From: Deltaproteobacteria bacterium | GTDB taxonomy: Bacteria; JAGRBM01; JAHCIT01 | DNA length: 64,000 nucleotides | Direction: 5' to 3' | Assembly: GCA_026129095.1 (NCBI GenBank) | Contig: JAHCIT010000004.1 | Location: forward strand, 124,001 to 188,000 | Part shown: positions 41,723 through 50,049 of the stretch, one piece after another | Numbering within the stretch: the stretch's first letter is position 1 | Layout of the letters: each line of letters opens with the position of its first letter | Made by a program: the position numbers and the translations under genes | Notes under the pieces: generated by a model | Databases searched by the model: none | What the model saw: only the letters and a program-made list of their open reading frames with translations | What the model was told of the DNA's origin: nothing

Positions 41723-44707
41723 TTAAACTTCGTCGGCCGCGACCACCACGTCGAAAGGCACGCCCAGTGCGTTGAAGTGTTTCTGGCCGCAGCGGACCTT
41801 GTCGGCTTCGGAGGTCCGGAGCTTCATGAAGTTCCGGGTACCCTTGGTTTCGCGGACCATGTAGATGGTCTGGTCGTTGTGCTTCACGATGGCCCAGTCG
41901 GGATTGTAGGTGCCGACGGGCGTGTCGATCACGAACTTGCGGGGGAGCTTGATGAACAGCTTGATGTCTTCCCGTTCGTCGAGCTTTCGGGCGAACTCCC
42001 GCTCGATCTCAGAATCGTAGACGACGTATTCGTGGACCGACTTCTTCACCTGCTGGGCCGTTAGATAATCGATCAGCTCCTGCTCGAAGATTTTCAGCAT
42101 CTCCCACTCGGAGTCGTTGCCGGGACCGGGAATTTTCTCGTATTTGATCCCGTCCACGATCATCCGGTGGAGTTCATGCTTCAGATATTTGGCGACCTCA
42201 TCCATAAACCGCTGTGGGTTGTTGAAGAATTCGGCCAGGCGGCCCGATACCTTGAGAATCTCGACCAGGGTCGAGCGGGTCAGCTCCGTTTCGTTCTGGA
42301 GATAGCCCAGCAGGTCTGGCACCGCGCCGCTGCCGTAACTGGCCTGTTCCTCGGAGACTGATAGAGCACGGGTACCGACGCCGCCCTTCTGCACGGCCAA
42401 CTGACCGGTCACAACGCTGACCACCGGCTTCTCGATCTTCTCCATCTGCTTGATCGCATCGACCGCCTTCTGGATCAGCTTCGGCGTCTCAAACTCCACC
42501 CGGTAGGTGGTTCTTGGCTTGATCCGTTCCCAGAGCGCGAGGAACTCGGGGCTTGCCTGAACATCCTTCCGGAGCCGGTTCTGCCCTTCGTTCTTCTCGC
42601 GGCTGATGTGCCGCTCGATCTGATAACCAGAAAGCAGTTCGGTCACGGCAGGCACCAGGTCCGCGTGCTCCGGCGGCAGTTCCAGTTTGAAACCGGGGCG
42701 CTTGGGGTCGAACTTCGGCTGAATCCGGTTGTTGGCGTCGAGCATCCCCTGTGAGACGAGAGACGCCCGGAGAGCCTCCGCCACTTCCCGTCCAACCGGC
42801 TTTTCCTCTTCGCCCACGACGCGGGTGAGCTTCGCCAGTGCCGTCAGGGGCACCTTGCCGAACGTCACCCCGCAATCTTCCTCGTATTCGTTCTGGAGGG
42901 CGCGAGCGAAATCCTCGTAGCTCTCGTTCGCCATGACATAAAGCTTGTTTACCGACTCGTCGAAAACCCGCTGGCCGGACTGGTCCACCGGAAGGCGGAG
43001 CCCCCGTCCGATCTCCTGGCGTTTCTTCATCGCGCTTCGGGTTTCGTTCAGCGTGCAAATCTGGAAGACATTGGGGTTATCCCAGCCTTCCCGGAGCGCC
43101 GAATGGCTGAAGATGAAACGGAGCGGTTCGTCGAGGGACAGGAGCCGCTCCTTGTCCTTCATAATCAGGTTGTAAGCGTCGTCGTCGGCCTGGGTATCCC
43201 CGCGTGTGTCCTTGAGCACGCCCTTCTTGTCCTGTGCGAAGTAGCCGTTGTGGAGACTACCGATAGGCAGCTTGAGCCAATCCAGCTCACGGTACCGGGA
43301 GTCCTTGGCCAGTTCCGCCAGCTCCGCTTCAAACGCCTCGGCGAACTTGCCCTGTTTCGGCTGTCCGCCCTCATCATAATCCCGGTAGTTGGCCACCCGG
43401 TCGATGAAGAACAGGCTCAGAACCTTGATCCCGCGTCCCCTGATCTGAAGTTCCTTTTCCAGATGCCTCTTGACCGTATGCTTGATCTGGGCGCGCCACA
43501 CGTCGTCACGGGGACCGCCGATCTCCTCGCCCAGTTTAAGGACGCGGCCATTATTGAACCGGACGAACTCGTTTCCCGGTTCGGCACTGATCTCCGCCAC
43601 GGAGAACCCGTCCTGGTAACTGGCCCGCTCCTTGGACAGGAAATGCAGGTCGGCACGGTGCTGGACCGTAACGACCTTTTCCTTCGGACCCTCCGCACCC
43701 TGGACGTGGATGCGGAGCTTCGCCTTGATCCCGGTTTTGTAGTCGATCTTTTCCACCCGGACGAAAGCGTCGTTGGCTCCGCCGTCGGAGGAGGCGCTCG
43801 CCACCACGATCTGCTTCACGAGCTTCTGCTCGAACGCCCGCACCGGGTCGAGCCGGTAGACGAGGTTGTAGGGATTCCGGTGAGTCGCTGAATACCGGAG
43901 CGTACAAAGCGGGTTCAGCGCCTTGATCGCTTCCTGCGACTTCTCGGTACTATCCACGCTCTGCGGCTCGTCGATGATGACAATGGGGTTCGTCGCCTGG
44001 ACAAACTCAATCGGCTGCCGCCCGGAGAGCTTGTCGTTCTCCTTGTAGATCACGTTGCTCTTTTGTTCGGCCTCGGTGCCGGTGAAGTTCTTGCGGAAGG
44101 CGTCGATGTTGATGATTAGAATCTGGATCGTGTTGCTGGAGGCGAACTGCCGGAGTTTGCTCACGGTCTTGGCGTCGTAGACGAAATGTTCCAGCTCGAC
44201 GTTGTTGTAGAGCGCCCGGAAATGCTCCTTCGTGATCTCCAGATTCTTCAGGACGCCTTCCCGGATCGCCACGCTCGGCACGACGATGATGAACTTCTTG
44301 AAGCCGTAGTGCTTTGACAGCTCCAAGATCGTCCGGAGATAAACGTACGTCTTGCCCGTGCCGGTCTCCATCTCCACCGAATAATGGTTACAGCTCCGAG
44401 TGGTTTGACCGTCCGGGCTGGGGACCTGCCAGTGTTCGAGCGGCTGCGCTGGATCGGGTATCTCCACCTCGTTCCGTTCCTGGACGGACCGGACGTTCTG
44501 GCGGAGCTGGTCGTCCGTCAGCGTCAGCCGGTTGCCGACACCCAGGTCAGTGTTGATCCGCCCGCTGAACATCGGCGTATCGAAGGTCTGGAAGACGACG
44601 GCATAGTCCAGCTTCTCGGGCGGCTGGCCCTTGAAAATATCCACCACCGCCGCGACAGCGTCCCGCTGGTAGGGCTGGTTGGGATCGAACTGGAGCTTCA
44701 TGGTCAT
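41723..44707 (-). CDS. res: Type III restriction enzyme, Res subunit (helicase-nuclease)
   Basis: DNA-tracking helicase and endonuclease of a type III restriction-modification system; 994 residues, normal length. The superfamily 2 helicase motifs are present: METGTGKTY (Walker A, Lys119), IIDEPQS (DExx box), YSATH (motif III) and EIGRGLRLPVD (motif VI). The C-terminal PD-(D/E)xK nuclease has YNPDWAIVK followed by MVRETKGT. It needs the Mod protein for site recognition and cuts away from the unmethylated site. The start at 44707 is 4 bases after the mod stop. I chose the MTMKLQF start over an upstream extension. GC content is slightly lower than flanking genes. Confidence 0.95.
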   Translation of the reverse strand: MTMKLQFDPNQPYQRDAVAAVVDIFKGQPPEKLDYAVVFQTFDTPMFSGRINTDLGVGNRLTLTDDQLRQNVRSVQERNEVEIPDPAQPLEHWQVPSPDGQTTRSCNHYSVEMETGTGKTYVYLRTILELSKHYGFKKFIIVVPSVAIREGVLKNLEITKEHFRALYNNVELEHFVYDAKTVSKLRQFASSNTIQILIINIDAFRKNFTGTEAEQKSNVIYKENDKLSGRQPIEFVQATNPIVIIDEPQSVDSTEKSQEAIKALNPLCTLRYSATHRNPYNLVYRLDPVRAFEQKLVKQIVVASASSDGGANDAFVRVEKIDYKTGIKAKLRIHVQGAEGPKEKVVTVQHRADLHFLSKERASYQDGFSVAEISAEPGNEFVRFNNGRVLKLGEEIGGPRDDVWRAQIKHTVKRHLEKELQIRGRGIKVLSLFFIDRVANYRDYDEGGQPKQGKFAEAFEAELAELAKDSRYRELDWLKLPIGSLHNGYFAQDKKGVLKDTRGDTQADDDAYNLIMKDKERLLSLDEPLRFIFSHSALREGWDNPNVFQICTLNETRSAMKKRQEIGRGLRLPVDQSGQRVFDESVNKLYVMANESYEDFARALQNEYEEDCGVTFGKVPLTALAKLTRVVGEEEKPVGREVAEALRASLVSQGMLDANNRIQPKFDPKRPGFKLELPPEHADLVPAVTELLSGYQIERHISREKNEGQNRLRKDVQASPEFLALWERIKPRTTYRVEFETPKLIQKAVDAIKQMEKIEKPVVSVVTGQLAVQKGGVGTRALSVSEEQASYGSGAVPDLLGYLQNETELTRSTLVEILKVSGRLAEFFNNPQRFMDEVAKYLKHELHRMIVDGIKYEKIPGPGNDSEWEMLKIFEQELIDYLTAQQVKKSVHEYVVYDSEIEREFARKLDEREDIKLFIKLPRKFVIDTPVGTYNPDWAIVKHNDQTIYMVRETKGTRNFMKLRTSEADKVRCGQKHFNALGVPFDVVVAADEV

Positions 44708-44711
44708 CGGC

Positions 44712-46616
44712 TCACACCGTCCTGAAGCTTTCGATGCCCTTGGTCTTGAATATCTGAACGGCGTTCGCCTTGAGCTGGTCGTTGCCCTCAAACCCCTTAT
44801 CTAGGCAGACGACGCGCTGCGGTTTGCGGTCGGCGATGGCCCGGATCAGGTCGTGGGTGAGAGCCGGTTCGAGGCAAATGAGGAACGCACCGTCCAGAAC
44901 GCTGTAGACGGTCTTCCCGGCGAGGTTCAGACGCTCGATCTTTGAAGTGAGGGGGAACCCGCTCTTGAGCAGCAGTTCGTACAGGATGTCGTCGGCAGAG
45001 CGTTCGTCACGTACATGGCTAACGTGCAGGGCAAGCTGTTCAGCCAGCTTTCTGGCGTCCGGCTCCACGTTCGCGTTCCACGCCTTGAAGTTCGAGTCGG
45101 TCAGCTTGAAGACCCGGAAGCCCCGGTCCTGTTCACCGGCTTCGCCTAACCGCAGTTTTCCGGTCTCCTCCTCGTTCAGTTTCTTGATGACCCGGCGGAC
45201 GCGCTCTTTGGTTATATCCGCTATAGTTGGATAGTCCTTGCGACCGGTCGGCTCCGGGAGTTGAACGAGTATAAACTTGCGATTGCCTCCGTCCTCTTTG
45301 TTTAAGTCCAGTACGGCATGTCCTGTAGTGCCAGAACCCGCAAAAAAATCCAGGACCGTCTCATCGTCTTCTGTCGACGTTGCGAGACCTAATATGCGAT
45401 GTAGGAGGCGGACAGGCTTCGGAGTATCAAATGCCGATTCGGCTCCAGGAAATATTTGTTTAATTTCCTTTTTTGCTTCGTCGTTATGTCCCGATTCCTC
45501 ATGGGTCCACCAGGTATCTGCTATCACACCGCCAACATCGGAGAGGAAGCGTTTATAGGCAGGTACCTTGTTATCAAGATTCAATCCCCACCATATGCGG
45601 CCTTCCTCAACATTCTTGAGATGCCGTTCTTTGCTGTAGCGCCAAACGGCGCTCTTATCTGGCCAGATATCTTCGCCAGTCTTCGGATGCTTAATAGGGT
45701 AGAAAAGATTTGGTCGCTGCTCAGCAGTCTTGTTGCACTTGTAGTTGTCCGCCCTCCACAAGCCACGGCTGTCGTTATCGGGATTCTTATAGGCGCTGTT
45801 CGTCTCAGAGGTACGCTCCGTTTTGTTGAGCAGGGCCAAAGCCTTTCCTGCATTGGAGTACTGACGTGTCTTTGCATAGACGCAGATAAAATCGTGTGTT
45901 GCTGAAAAATCCGTCTTATCGTTGGCTGGAGCATACTTTTTCTGCCAGCAGATGGTTGCAAGAAACGATTCTTCCCCAAAGATGTCATCACAAATCGACC
46001 GCAAATTCTTCACTTCGGAATCATCAATGCTTATAAAAATTACACCGTCATCGCGAAGCAGATTTCGCGCAAGATAAAGTCGTGGATACATCATGTTCAT
46101 CCACTTGGAGTGGAATCGTCCGTCGGCCTCCGTGTTGGTGCTGAACCTTTTCCCTTCGGCATCAACCTGCCCGGTGTATTCAAGGTAGGTCTGGAGGCTT
46201 TCCGAGTAGTTGTCCGGATAGATGAAGTCGTTGCCCGTGTTGTACGGCGGGTCGATGTAGATCATCTTCACTTTGCCAAGGTAAGACTTCTGGAGGAGCT
46301 TGAGGACTTCCAGGTTGTCGCCTTCGATGATCAGGTTTTCGGACGTGTCGAAGTTGACGCTTTCCTCCGGACAGGGCCTGAGGGTGCCGAGGCTTGGCCG
46401 CTGTATGGTCTTGAAGCAGTCGGCCTTGCCCGGCCAGTTCATGCCATACCGTTCCCGGCCTATGTCCACGGTCTGACCGAGGGCGAGCTTCAGTTTGTCG
46501 AGGTCGATCTTCCCGCCCTCGGTCCGAACCTCCGGGAACAGCCGTAGCAGTTCCTGCAACTTGTCCCCGGCGATGTCGTGGGACCGGAGGTCGAGCTTTT
46601 CGGGGGTGTCAGGCAT
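44712..46616 (-). CDS. mod: Type III DNA methyltransferase, Mod subunit
   Basis: Site-specific amino-methyltransferase (beta class: catalytic motif before the SAM motif); 634 residues. The catalytic DPPY is at residues 122-125 (IDPPYNTGND), and the SAM-binding motif is DFFAGSGTTG (from residue 423). The target recognition domain lies between, at about residues 215-400. That central stretch, about bases 45420-46060, is visibly more AT-rich than either end of the gene and than the window, as expected for a specificity domain exchanged by recombination. It is followed by res on the same strand, so the system is complete and self-contained. Confidence 0.95.
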   Translation of the reverse strand: MPDTPEKLDLRSHDIAGDKLQELLRLFPEVRTEGGKIDLDKLKLALGQTVDIGRERYGMNWPGKADCFKTIQRPSLGTLRPCPEESVNFDTSENLIIEGDNLEVLKLLQKSYLGKVKMIYIDPPYNTGNDFIYPDNYSESLQTYLEYTGQVDAEGKRFSTNTEADGRFHSKWMNMMYPRLYLARNLLRDDGVIFISIDDSEVKNLRSICDDIFGEESFLATICWQKKYAPANDKTDFSATHDFICVYAKTRQYSNAGKALALLNKTERTSETNSAYKNPDNDSRGLWRADNYKCNKTAEQRPNLFYPIKHPKTGEDIWPDKSAVWRYSKERHLKNVEEGRIWWGLNLDNKVPAYKRFLSDVGGVIADTWWTHEESGHNDEAKKEIKQIFPGAESAFDTPKPVRLLHRILGLATSTEDDETVLDFFAGSGTTGHAVLDLNKEDGGNRKFILVQLPEPTGRKDYPTIADITKERVRRVIKKLNEEETGKLRLGEAGEQDRGFRVFKLTDSNFKAWNANVEPDARKLAEQLALHVSHVRDERSADDILYELLLKSGFPLTSKIERLNLAGKTVYSVLDGAFLICLEPALTHDLIRAIADRKPQRVVCLDKGFEGNDQLKANAVQIFKTKGIESFRTV

Positions 46617-46831
46617 CAGGCTGGCTTCCGTTTTCTCAGCAGGATTTCAGACATTCATACTACATGCCAGCCGGTGGCGGCCAACCCCGCCTGCGGCCTC
46701 CAGACCGGCTCATTCAGGCCCGGTTTTTGCCCCCTCCCAAACCCCCCTTGACGCCCCCGGCCCATCGTGGGAAGGTATCTTGACGGGTCTTTTTTAATGG
46801 AACCGGCAGTTCCAGGGAGTTGTGTTACCTG

Positions 46832-47743
46832 ATGGTGACGGCGGGCCGAACATCCGGGGCTTTCGCATCCGGCAGCCTGACGGCGGGGTTTCTGGCCCTG
46901 CTGGTGCTGGGGCCGCTCGCGGGGGCGGCGTCGGCCCAGATTCCGGTGGGCCGGTCGGACTGGCAGACCCGGGGCGTCGCCGGGCGCGAACTTGCCATCG
47001 TCGAGCAGCAGATGGCCGAGGTGGCCAAGGGGGCGAACCTTTCCCTCACGCCGCTTGCGGGTTGCACCGAATCGGACTGCACGCAGCACGCGCTCTCCAG
47101 GGGGCTCTCGCGGTATCTCTATCTCGAAATCGAGGACATCGAGGACAAGGGCCTCCGGGTCCGCATCCGGGTGGTGGACGCGCTGGCGAACCGGCCGCTC
47201 GGGACGCGCTCGGTGCCGATCCAGAAGAACGACCGGCGGGGGACGCGATCGGCGCTGGAGGCGTCGGTGCGGGATCTCGCCTTCCACCTGTTCGGCCCGC
47301 CGGTGCCCGACACGGTAAGGGCCAGTGCCGCGAGCCAGCTGGCGTCAAGGCCGCCGCCCGAACCGGCCGCGCCGGTCCAGCCTGCCTCGCCTCCTGTATT
47401 CGCCCGCGAGCCGGAACCGCCGCCCCGCGCCGAGCCTCCGAAACCGGAGCCGCCCGCCGTCTCGATCACCCGCCAGCCGGTCCGCTACGAACCGGAGGAG
47501 GCGGCTCCCCCGCGTGCGGAACCGGTCGTGCCCGCCGCGCCGAAACCGGCACCCAGGCCTGTCGCCACTCCCCGCGCCACCGAGCCGCCGCCGCTCCCCG
47601 AACCTGTGCGGCAGCCGGAGCCGGTGCGCGAGCCCGAACCGGAGCCCGAATACGAGCCGCCGCGCCGCCAGCAGCCAGCCGACGAACGCCCGGCGAGCGA
47701 GCGGATCATCCCCGACAAGATCGATATCCCGTACCTGCCGTAA
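46832..47743 (+). CDS. Exported protein with Pro-rich C-terminal half
   Basis: A 303-residue protein I do not recognise. The signal peptide is near ASGSLTAGFLALLVLGPLAG, with cleavage near ASAQ. A globular domain of about 110 residues follows (GVAGRELAIVEQQMAEVAK through ALEASVRDLAFHLFG), with CTESDCTQHALSRGLSRYLY in the middle, and two Cys that could pair. This resembles the small alpha/beta domain often found in myxobacterial outer-membrane proteins that act as sensors of a stress. The last 170 residues are very rich in Pro, Arg and Glu (EPEPEPEYEPPRRQQ), which suggests an extended wall-spanning linker. A TTG 12 bases upstream is an alternative start. Confidence 0.55.
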   Translation: MVTAGRTSGAFASGSLTAGFLALLVLGPLAGAASAQIPVGRSDWQTRGVAGRELAIVEQQMAEVAKGANLSLTPLAGCTESDCTQHALSRGLSRYLYLEIEDIEDKGLRVRIRVVDALANRPLGTRSVPIQKNDRRGTRSALEASVRDLAFHLFGPPVPDTVRASAASQLASRPPPEPAAPVQPASPPVFAREPEPPPRAEPPKPEPPAVSITRQPVRYEPEEAAPPRAEPVVPAAPKPAPRPVATPRATEPPPLPEPVRQPEPVREPEPEPEYEPPRRQQPADERPASERIIPDKIDIPYLP

Positions 47744-47760
47744 GGCCGCCTCACCGGTTG

Positions 47761-47803
47761 CCTCACCCCCTGCCCCCCTCTCCGGGAACCGGAGAGGGGG
47801 GAC
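47761..47803. repeat. Dispersed hairpin repeat, copy D
   Basis: CCTCACCCCC leads into a hairpin with arms CCCCCTCTCCGG and CCGGAGAGGGGG and loop GAA. The core is the same as in copy A at 5108-5145. Confidence 0.75.
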
Positions 47804-47849
47804 TGCGTGAGCAGCCGGGGGAGTGGTTGATGAGAGAGAACCCTTCCTG

Positions 47850-47898
47850 CCCTCTCCAGTTCCTGGAGAGGGCCGCGCCGCAAAGGCGCGGGGTGAGG
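47850..47898. repeat. Dispersed hairpin repeat, copy E (double hairpin)
   Basis: The first hairpin has arms CCCTCTCCAG and CTGGAGAGGG and loop TTC. The second has arms CCGCGCC and GGCGCGG and loop GCAAA. The flank GGTGAGG closes the unit. It is a degenerate member of the family at 5108 and 39911. Confidence 0.65.
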
Positions 47899-47979
47899 CC
47901 GCCTTCCCTTGCCTCCCCCCGCACCGGCCGGTTAGCAAGGCGCCTCCGGATTGCCGGGAAACGGGAGTAACGAAAGACC

Positions 47980-48399
47980 ATGCCGAAGCAGATTCTGTCC
48001 ACCAAGGGTGCGCCGACCGCCGTGGGCCCCTACTCGCAGGGGGTCGTAGCGGGCGGTTTCCTCTACACGAGCGGGGCGATTCCGCTGGATCCGGCGACGG
48101 GCGAGGTGGTGGGCAAGACCGCCGCCGAGCAGGCGGTGCGCTGCATGAAGAACCTGGAGGCGGTGCTCGCCGCCGGGGGATGCACTTTTGCCGACGTGGT
48201 GAAGACGACGCTCTACCTCGTGAATCTCGCCGACTTCCAGACGGTGAACCAGGAGTACGCGAAGTTCTTCACCGCCGCCCCGCCCGCCCGCTCCACCGTG
48301 GAGGTGAAGGGGCTCGTCAAGGGCGTGCTGGTCGAGATCGACATGACGGCGCTCGTCCCCGAAAAGCCGTTCGTGCCGACACCGAACGACGTGCGCTGA
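47980..48399 (+). CDS. ridA: RidA family protein (reactive enamine/imine deaminase)
   Basis: A 139-residue YjgF/YER057c/UK114 family protein that hydrolyses reactive 2-aminoacrylate-type enamines; a small trimer in the cytoplasm. Family blocks are APTAVGPYSQGVVAGGFLYTSG split across the N-terminal half, FADVVKTTLYLVNLADF, and PARSTVEVKGLVKGVLVEIDM, which includes the catalytic Arg of RidA (in ARSTVEV). Length is normal. The ribosome site GGGAGTAACG lies before ATG at 47980. It is preceded by the hairpin repeat cluster, so it probably has its own promoter within 47900-47975. Confidence 0.93.
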   Translation: MPKQILSTKGAPTAVGPYSQGVVAGGFLYTSGAIPLDPATGEVVGKTAAEQAVRCMKNLEAVLAAGGCTFADVVKTTLYLVNLADFQTVNQEYAKFFTAAPPARSTVEVKGLVKGVLVEIDMTALVPEKPFVPTPNDVR

Positions 48400-48409
48400 C
48401 AGTATTACC

Positions 48410-49000
48410 CTAGAGGCTCGACCGGAAGTCGTAGACCTGCTCGACGCGCTGGCCGCCGGTGCCGCCGGACCACTGTTCCCACAGCTGGACGAGGGCGAGC
48501 GCGCTCACCGGGAGCGTGACGAGCAGGCCGATCACGCCGCCGAAGGCAGCGACGAGATTGAGCGCGATGATGGCGAAGGCGGCCGGCACGGCATCGCCGG
48601 GATGGGCGCCGCAGGTCGAGGCGGCCTCGCGGAAGGTCTCGACGATTCCGGCGCCGCGGCTCGCCGCATTTTCCGAGCGGATGATGAACACCGGCCCCAG
48701 GATCACGGCGGCGATCATCCAGCCGATGAAGGTCGGCACGAACACCAGCACCGAGAAGGCGTAGGCGATGCCGATCACGTAGTCGTCGGGAAAGCCGGCG
48801 AAAGCGTTTTTCACGGTGGCGAGTCCGGGCTTCTCGCCGCGCCGGACGGCGCGGGCCGCTCCGCACAGGAGCAGCATGCCGGGTCCGGTGAGGATGATCG
48901 TCGGGATGAGGAGTAGCGACAAAAGGGCGACGAGCGACAGGTGCGCCGGGGCGGTGAGGTAGGACCGCCAGGCGTCAGCGAGGTTTTTCCTGAAGTTCAC
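48410..49000 (-). CDS. Multi-pass membrane protein, function unknown
   Basis: A 196-residue integral membrane protein with four to five hydrophobic segments: LSLVALLSLLLIPTIILTG, VIGIAYAFSVLVFVPTFIGW, MIAAVILGPVFII, AAFAIIALNLVAAFGGVIGL and VTLPVSALALVQLW. It has loops rich in small residues and resembles DUF975-like or similar small membrane proteins, but I cannot assign a family with confidence. It lies 20 bases downstream of rpmB on the same strand, and they could be one transcript. Confidence 0.65.
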   Translation of the reverse strand: MNFRKNLADAWRSYLTAPAHLSLVALLSLLLIPTIILTGPGMLLLCGAARAVRRGEKPGLATVKNAFAGFPDDYVIGIAYAFSVLVFVPTFIGWMIAAVILGPVFIIRSENAASRGAGIVETFREAASTCGAHPGDAVPAAFAIIALNLVAAFGGVIGLLVTLPVSALALVQLWEQWSGGTGGQRVEQVYDFRSSL

Positions 49001-49020
49001 CGTTCAGGCGGCGGGGGTTT

Positions 49021-49260
49021 TCAGGCGGCCTTCTTCGGGGCGGCCTTGAGCGCGGCCTGCCGCGTTCCGCGCGGGGCCTTCTCGACCCGGCCACTGCGGA
49101 TGCAGGTCGTGCAGACGCGCATGCGCTTGCTGCCGCCGGGGGTCTTCACCTTGAGGTTCTGGACGTTCACCGACCACTTGCGCCGCGTCTTGCGGTTCGA
49201 GTGCGAAACCTGGTTGCCGAATGTGGGGCCCTTGCCGCAAACTTCACATGCACGTGCCAC
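49021..49260 (-). CDS. rpmB: 50S ribosomal protein L28
   Basis: Large-subunit ribosomal protein, 79 residues, normal length. The N terminus [20 protein letters not shown] carries one Cys pair, and the second pair [10 protein letters not shown] is present, so this is the zinc-ribbon (C+) type. [12 protein letters not shown] (approximately) is the rRNA-binding core. The basic C-terminal tail ([12 protein letters not shown]) is an extension common in GC-rich bacteria. The start codon at 49258-49260 is in good context. It is not beside rpmG in this genome segment. Confidence 0.95.
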   Translation of the reverse strand: MARACEVCGKGPTFGNQVSHSNRKTRRKWSVNVQNLKVKTPGGSKRMRVCTTCIRSGRVEKAPRGTRQAALKAAPKKAA

Positions 49261-49398
49261 TGCCGGAATCTCCCTGAAAATCTGGTACTTGCGCGTCCTG
49301 CGCGGCCGGGCGTTTCAGTCCCTGGGCCTGCCGCCACTCAGGCGGCGGACGGCCCCCTTAACACGGCCCGGAAGCCCCGGCAAGAGGGGGGAAAGGGA

Positions 49399-49418
49399 GC
49401 GTTTGTATTTACAAACGC
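49399..49418. promoter_or_regulatory. Perfect palindromic operator of the BrnT/CopG-type TA operon
   Basis: GCGTTTGTATTTACAAACGC is a perfect 9+9 bp inverted repeat with a 2-base centre. It overlaps the predicted -35 box (TTTACA, 49408-49413) of the toxin-antitoxin operon. CopG/BrnA-type antitoxins autorepress through sites of this kind. Confidence 0.7.
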
Positions 49419-49437
49419 AGGACATCCGGGCTATCCT
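49408..49437 (+). promoter_or_regulatory. Predicted sigma70 promoter of the TA operon
   Basis: TTTACA (49408-49413), an 18-base spacer and TATCCT (49432-49437) precede the GTG start at 49447 by only about 10 bases, so the transcript would be near-leaderless, or translation starts at the downstream ATG at 49468. The palindromic operator covers the -35 box. Confidence 0.5.
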
Positions 49438-49446
49438 TAAGCTGGC

Positions 49447-49776
49447 GTGAAGAAGCGCGGCCCGGTGATGTTCGACGGTTTCGACTGGGATTCCGGAAAC
49501 ACCGGGAAGGCGGCCAGACACGGGCTGAAGATCGCGGAGATCGAGGCCTTTTTCACGCAGGAACTGCTGGTAACGGACGACCGGCGCCATTCGTCGGCCG
49601 AAAAGCGACTGATCGCCGTCGGCCGGTCCACGGCAGGGAGACCGATGTTCGTGGCCTACACGCTGCGGCACAAGGACGGGCGGCTGCTGATCCGGGTGAT
49701 TTCCGCCCGGTACGCGCACACCAGGGAGCTCAAAGCCCATGAAAAGCTCGAAGAAGAAAACCCGCAAGACCGCTGA
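49447..49776 (+). CDS. brnT: BrnT family toxin
   Basis: A 109-residue protein of the BrnT (DUF497) ribonuclease toxin family. FDGFDWDSGNTGKAARHG is the family N terminus; IAEIEAFFTQELLVTDDRRH and the RLIAVGRSTAGRPMFVAYTLR strand pair (split here) follow. The end, LIRVISARYAHTRELKAHEK, has the conserved RxISAR block with Arg residues needed for RNase activity in Brucella BrnT. The GTG at 49447 or the ATG at 49468 may be the start; the second one fits the family better. It overlaps the antitoxin gene by 38 bases. A palindromic operator lies upstream. Confidence 0.85.
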   Translation: MKKRGPVMFDGFDWDSGNTGKAARHGLKIAEIEAFFTQELLVTDDRRHSSAEKRLIAVGRSTAGRPMFVAYTLRHKDGRLLIRVISARYAHTRELKAHEKLEEENPQDR

Positions 49777-49975
49777 CCCGCTCGCCGGGGATCTCACCGG
49801 GCTTCTGGAGGACGGCGGCTGGCGGCGCGTGCGCTACGAACTGCGCCCGAAGGACCGGACCGTCACCATCCGCATGAGCTCCGAGCTGCTCCGGGCTGTC
49901 AAGGACCGGGCTGCCCGGGACGGCCTCGACTACCAGAAGTTCATCCGCCTCTCGCTCGAAAAACAGGTGAGCTGA
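49739..49975 (+). CDS. CopG/BrnA-type antitoxin
   Basis: A 78-residue partner of the BrnT-like toxin. The C-terminal half has the ribbon-helix-helix pattern: TVTIRMSSELLRAVKDRAARD for the strand and first helix (split here) and DYQKFIRLSLEKQV for the second. The N-terminal half is a Lys-rich segment and a linker expected to wrap the toxin. It overlaps the toxin gene by 38 bases and is expected to bind the palindrome at 49399-49418. The order toxin-antitoxin matches brnTA. Confidence 0.82.
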   Translation: MKSSKKKTRKTADPLAGDLTGLLEDGGWRRVRYELRPKDRTVTIRMSSELLRAVKDRAARDGLDYQKFIRLSLEKQVS

Positions 49976-50049
49976 CGGCCGTCATTCGACCGTGAAGGCC
50001 GGCGATAGTAGGGTTGGCGCACCAGCCCGCCGAAAAGGATCTTTTCTCC

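Noticed and set aside
41723-46616. Prophage or insertion sequence carrying the restriction system
   Set aside because: No integrase, transposase, terminal repeats or phage structural genes are seen near either restriction system.
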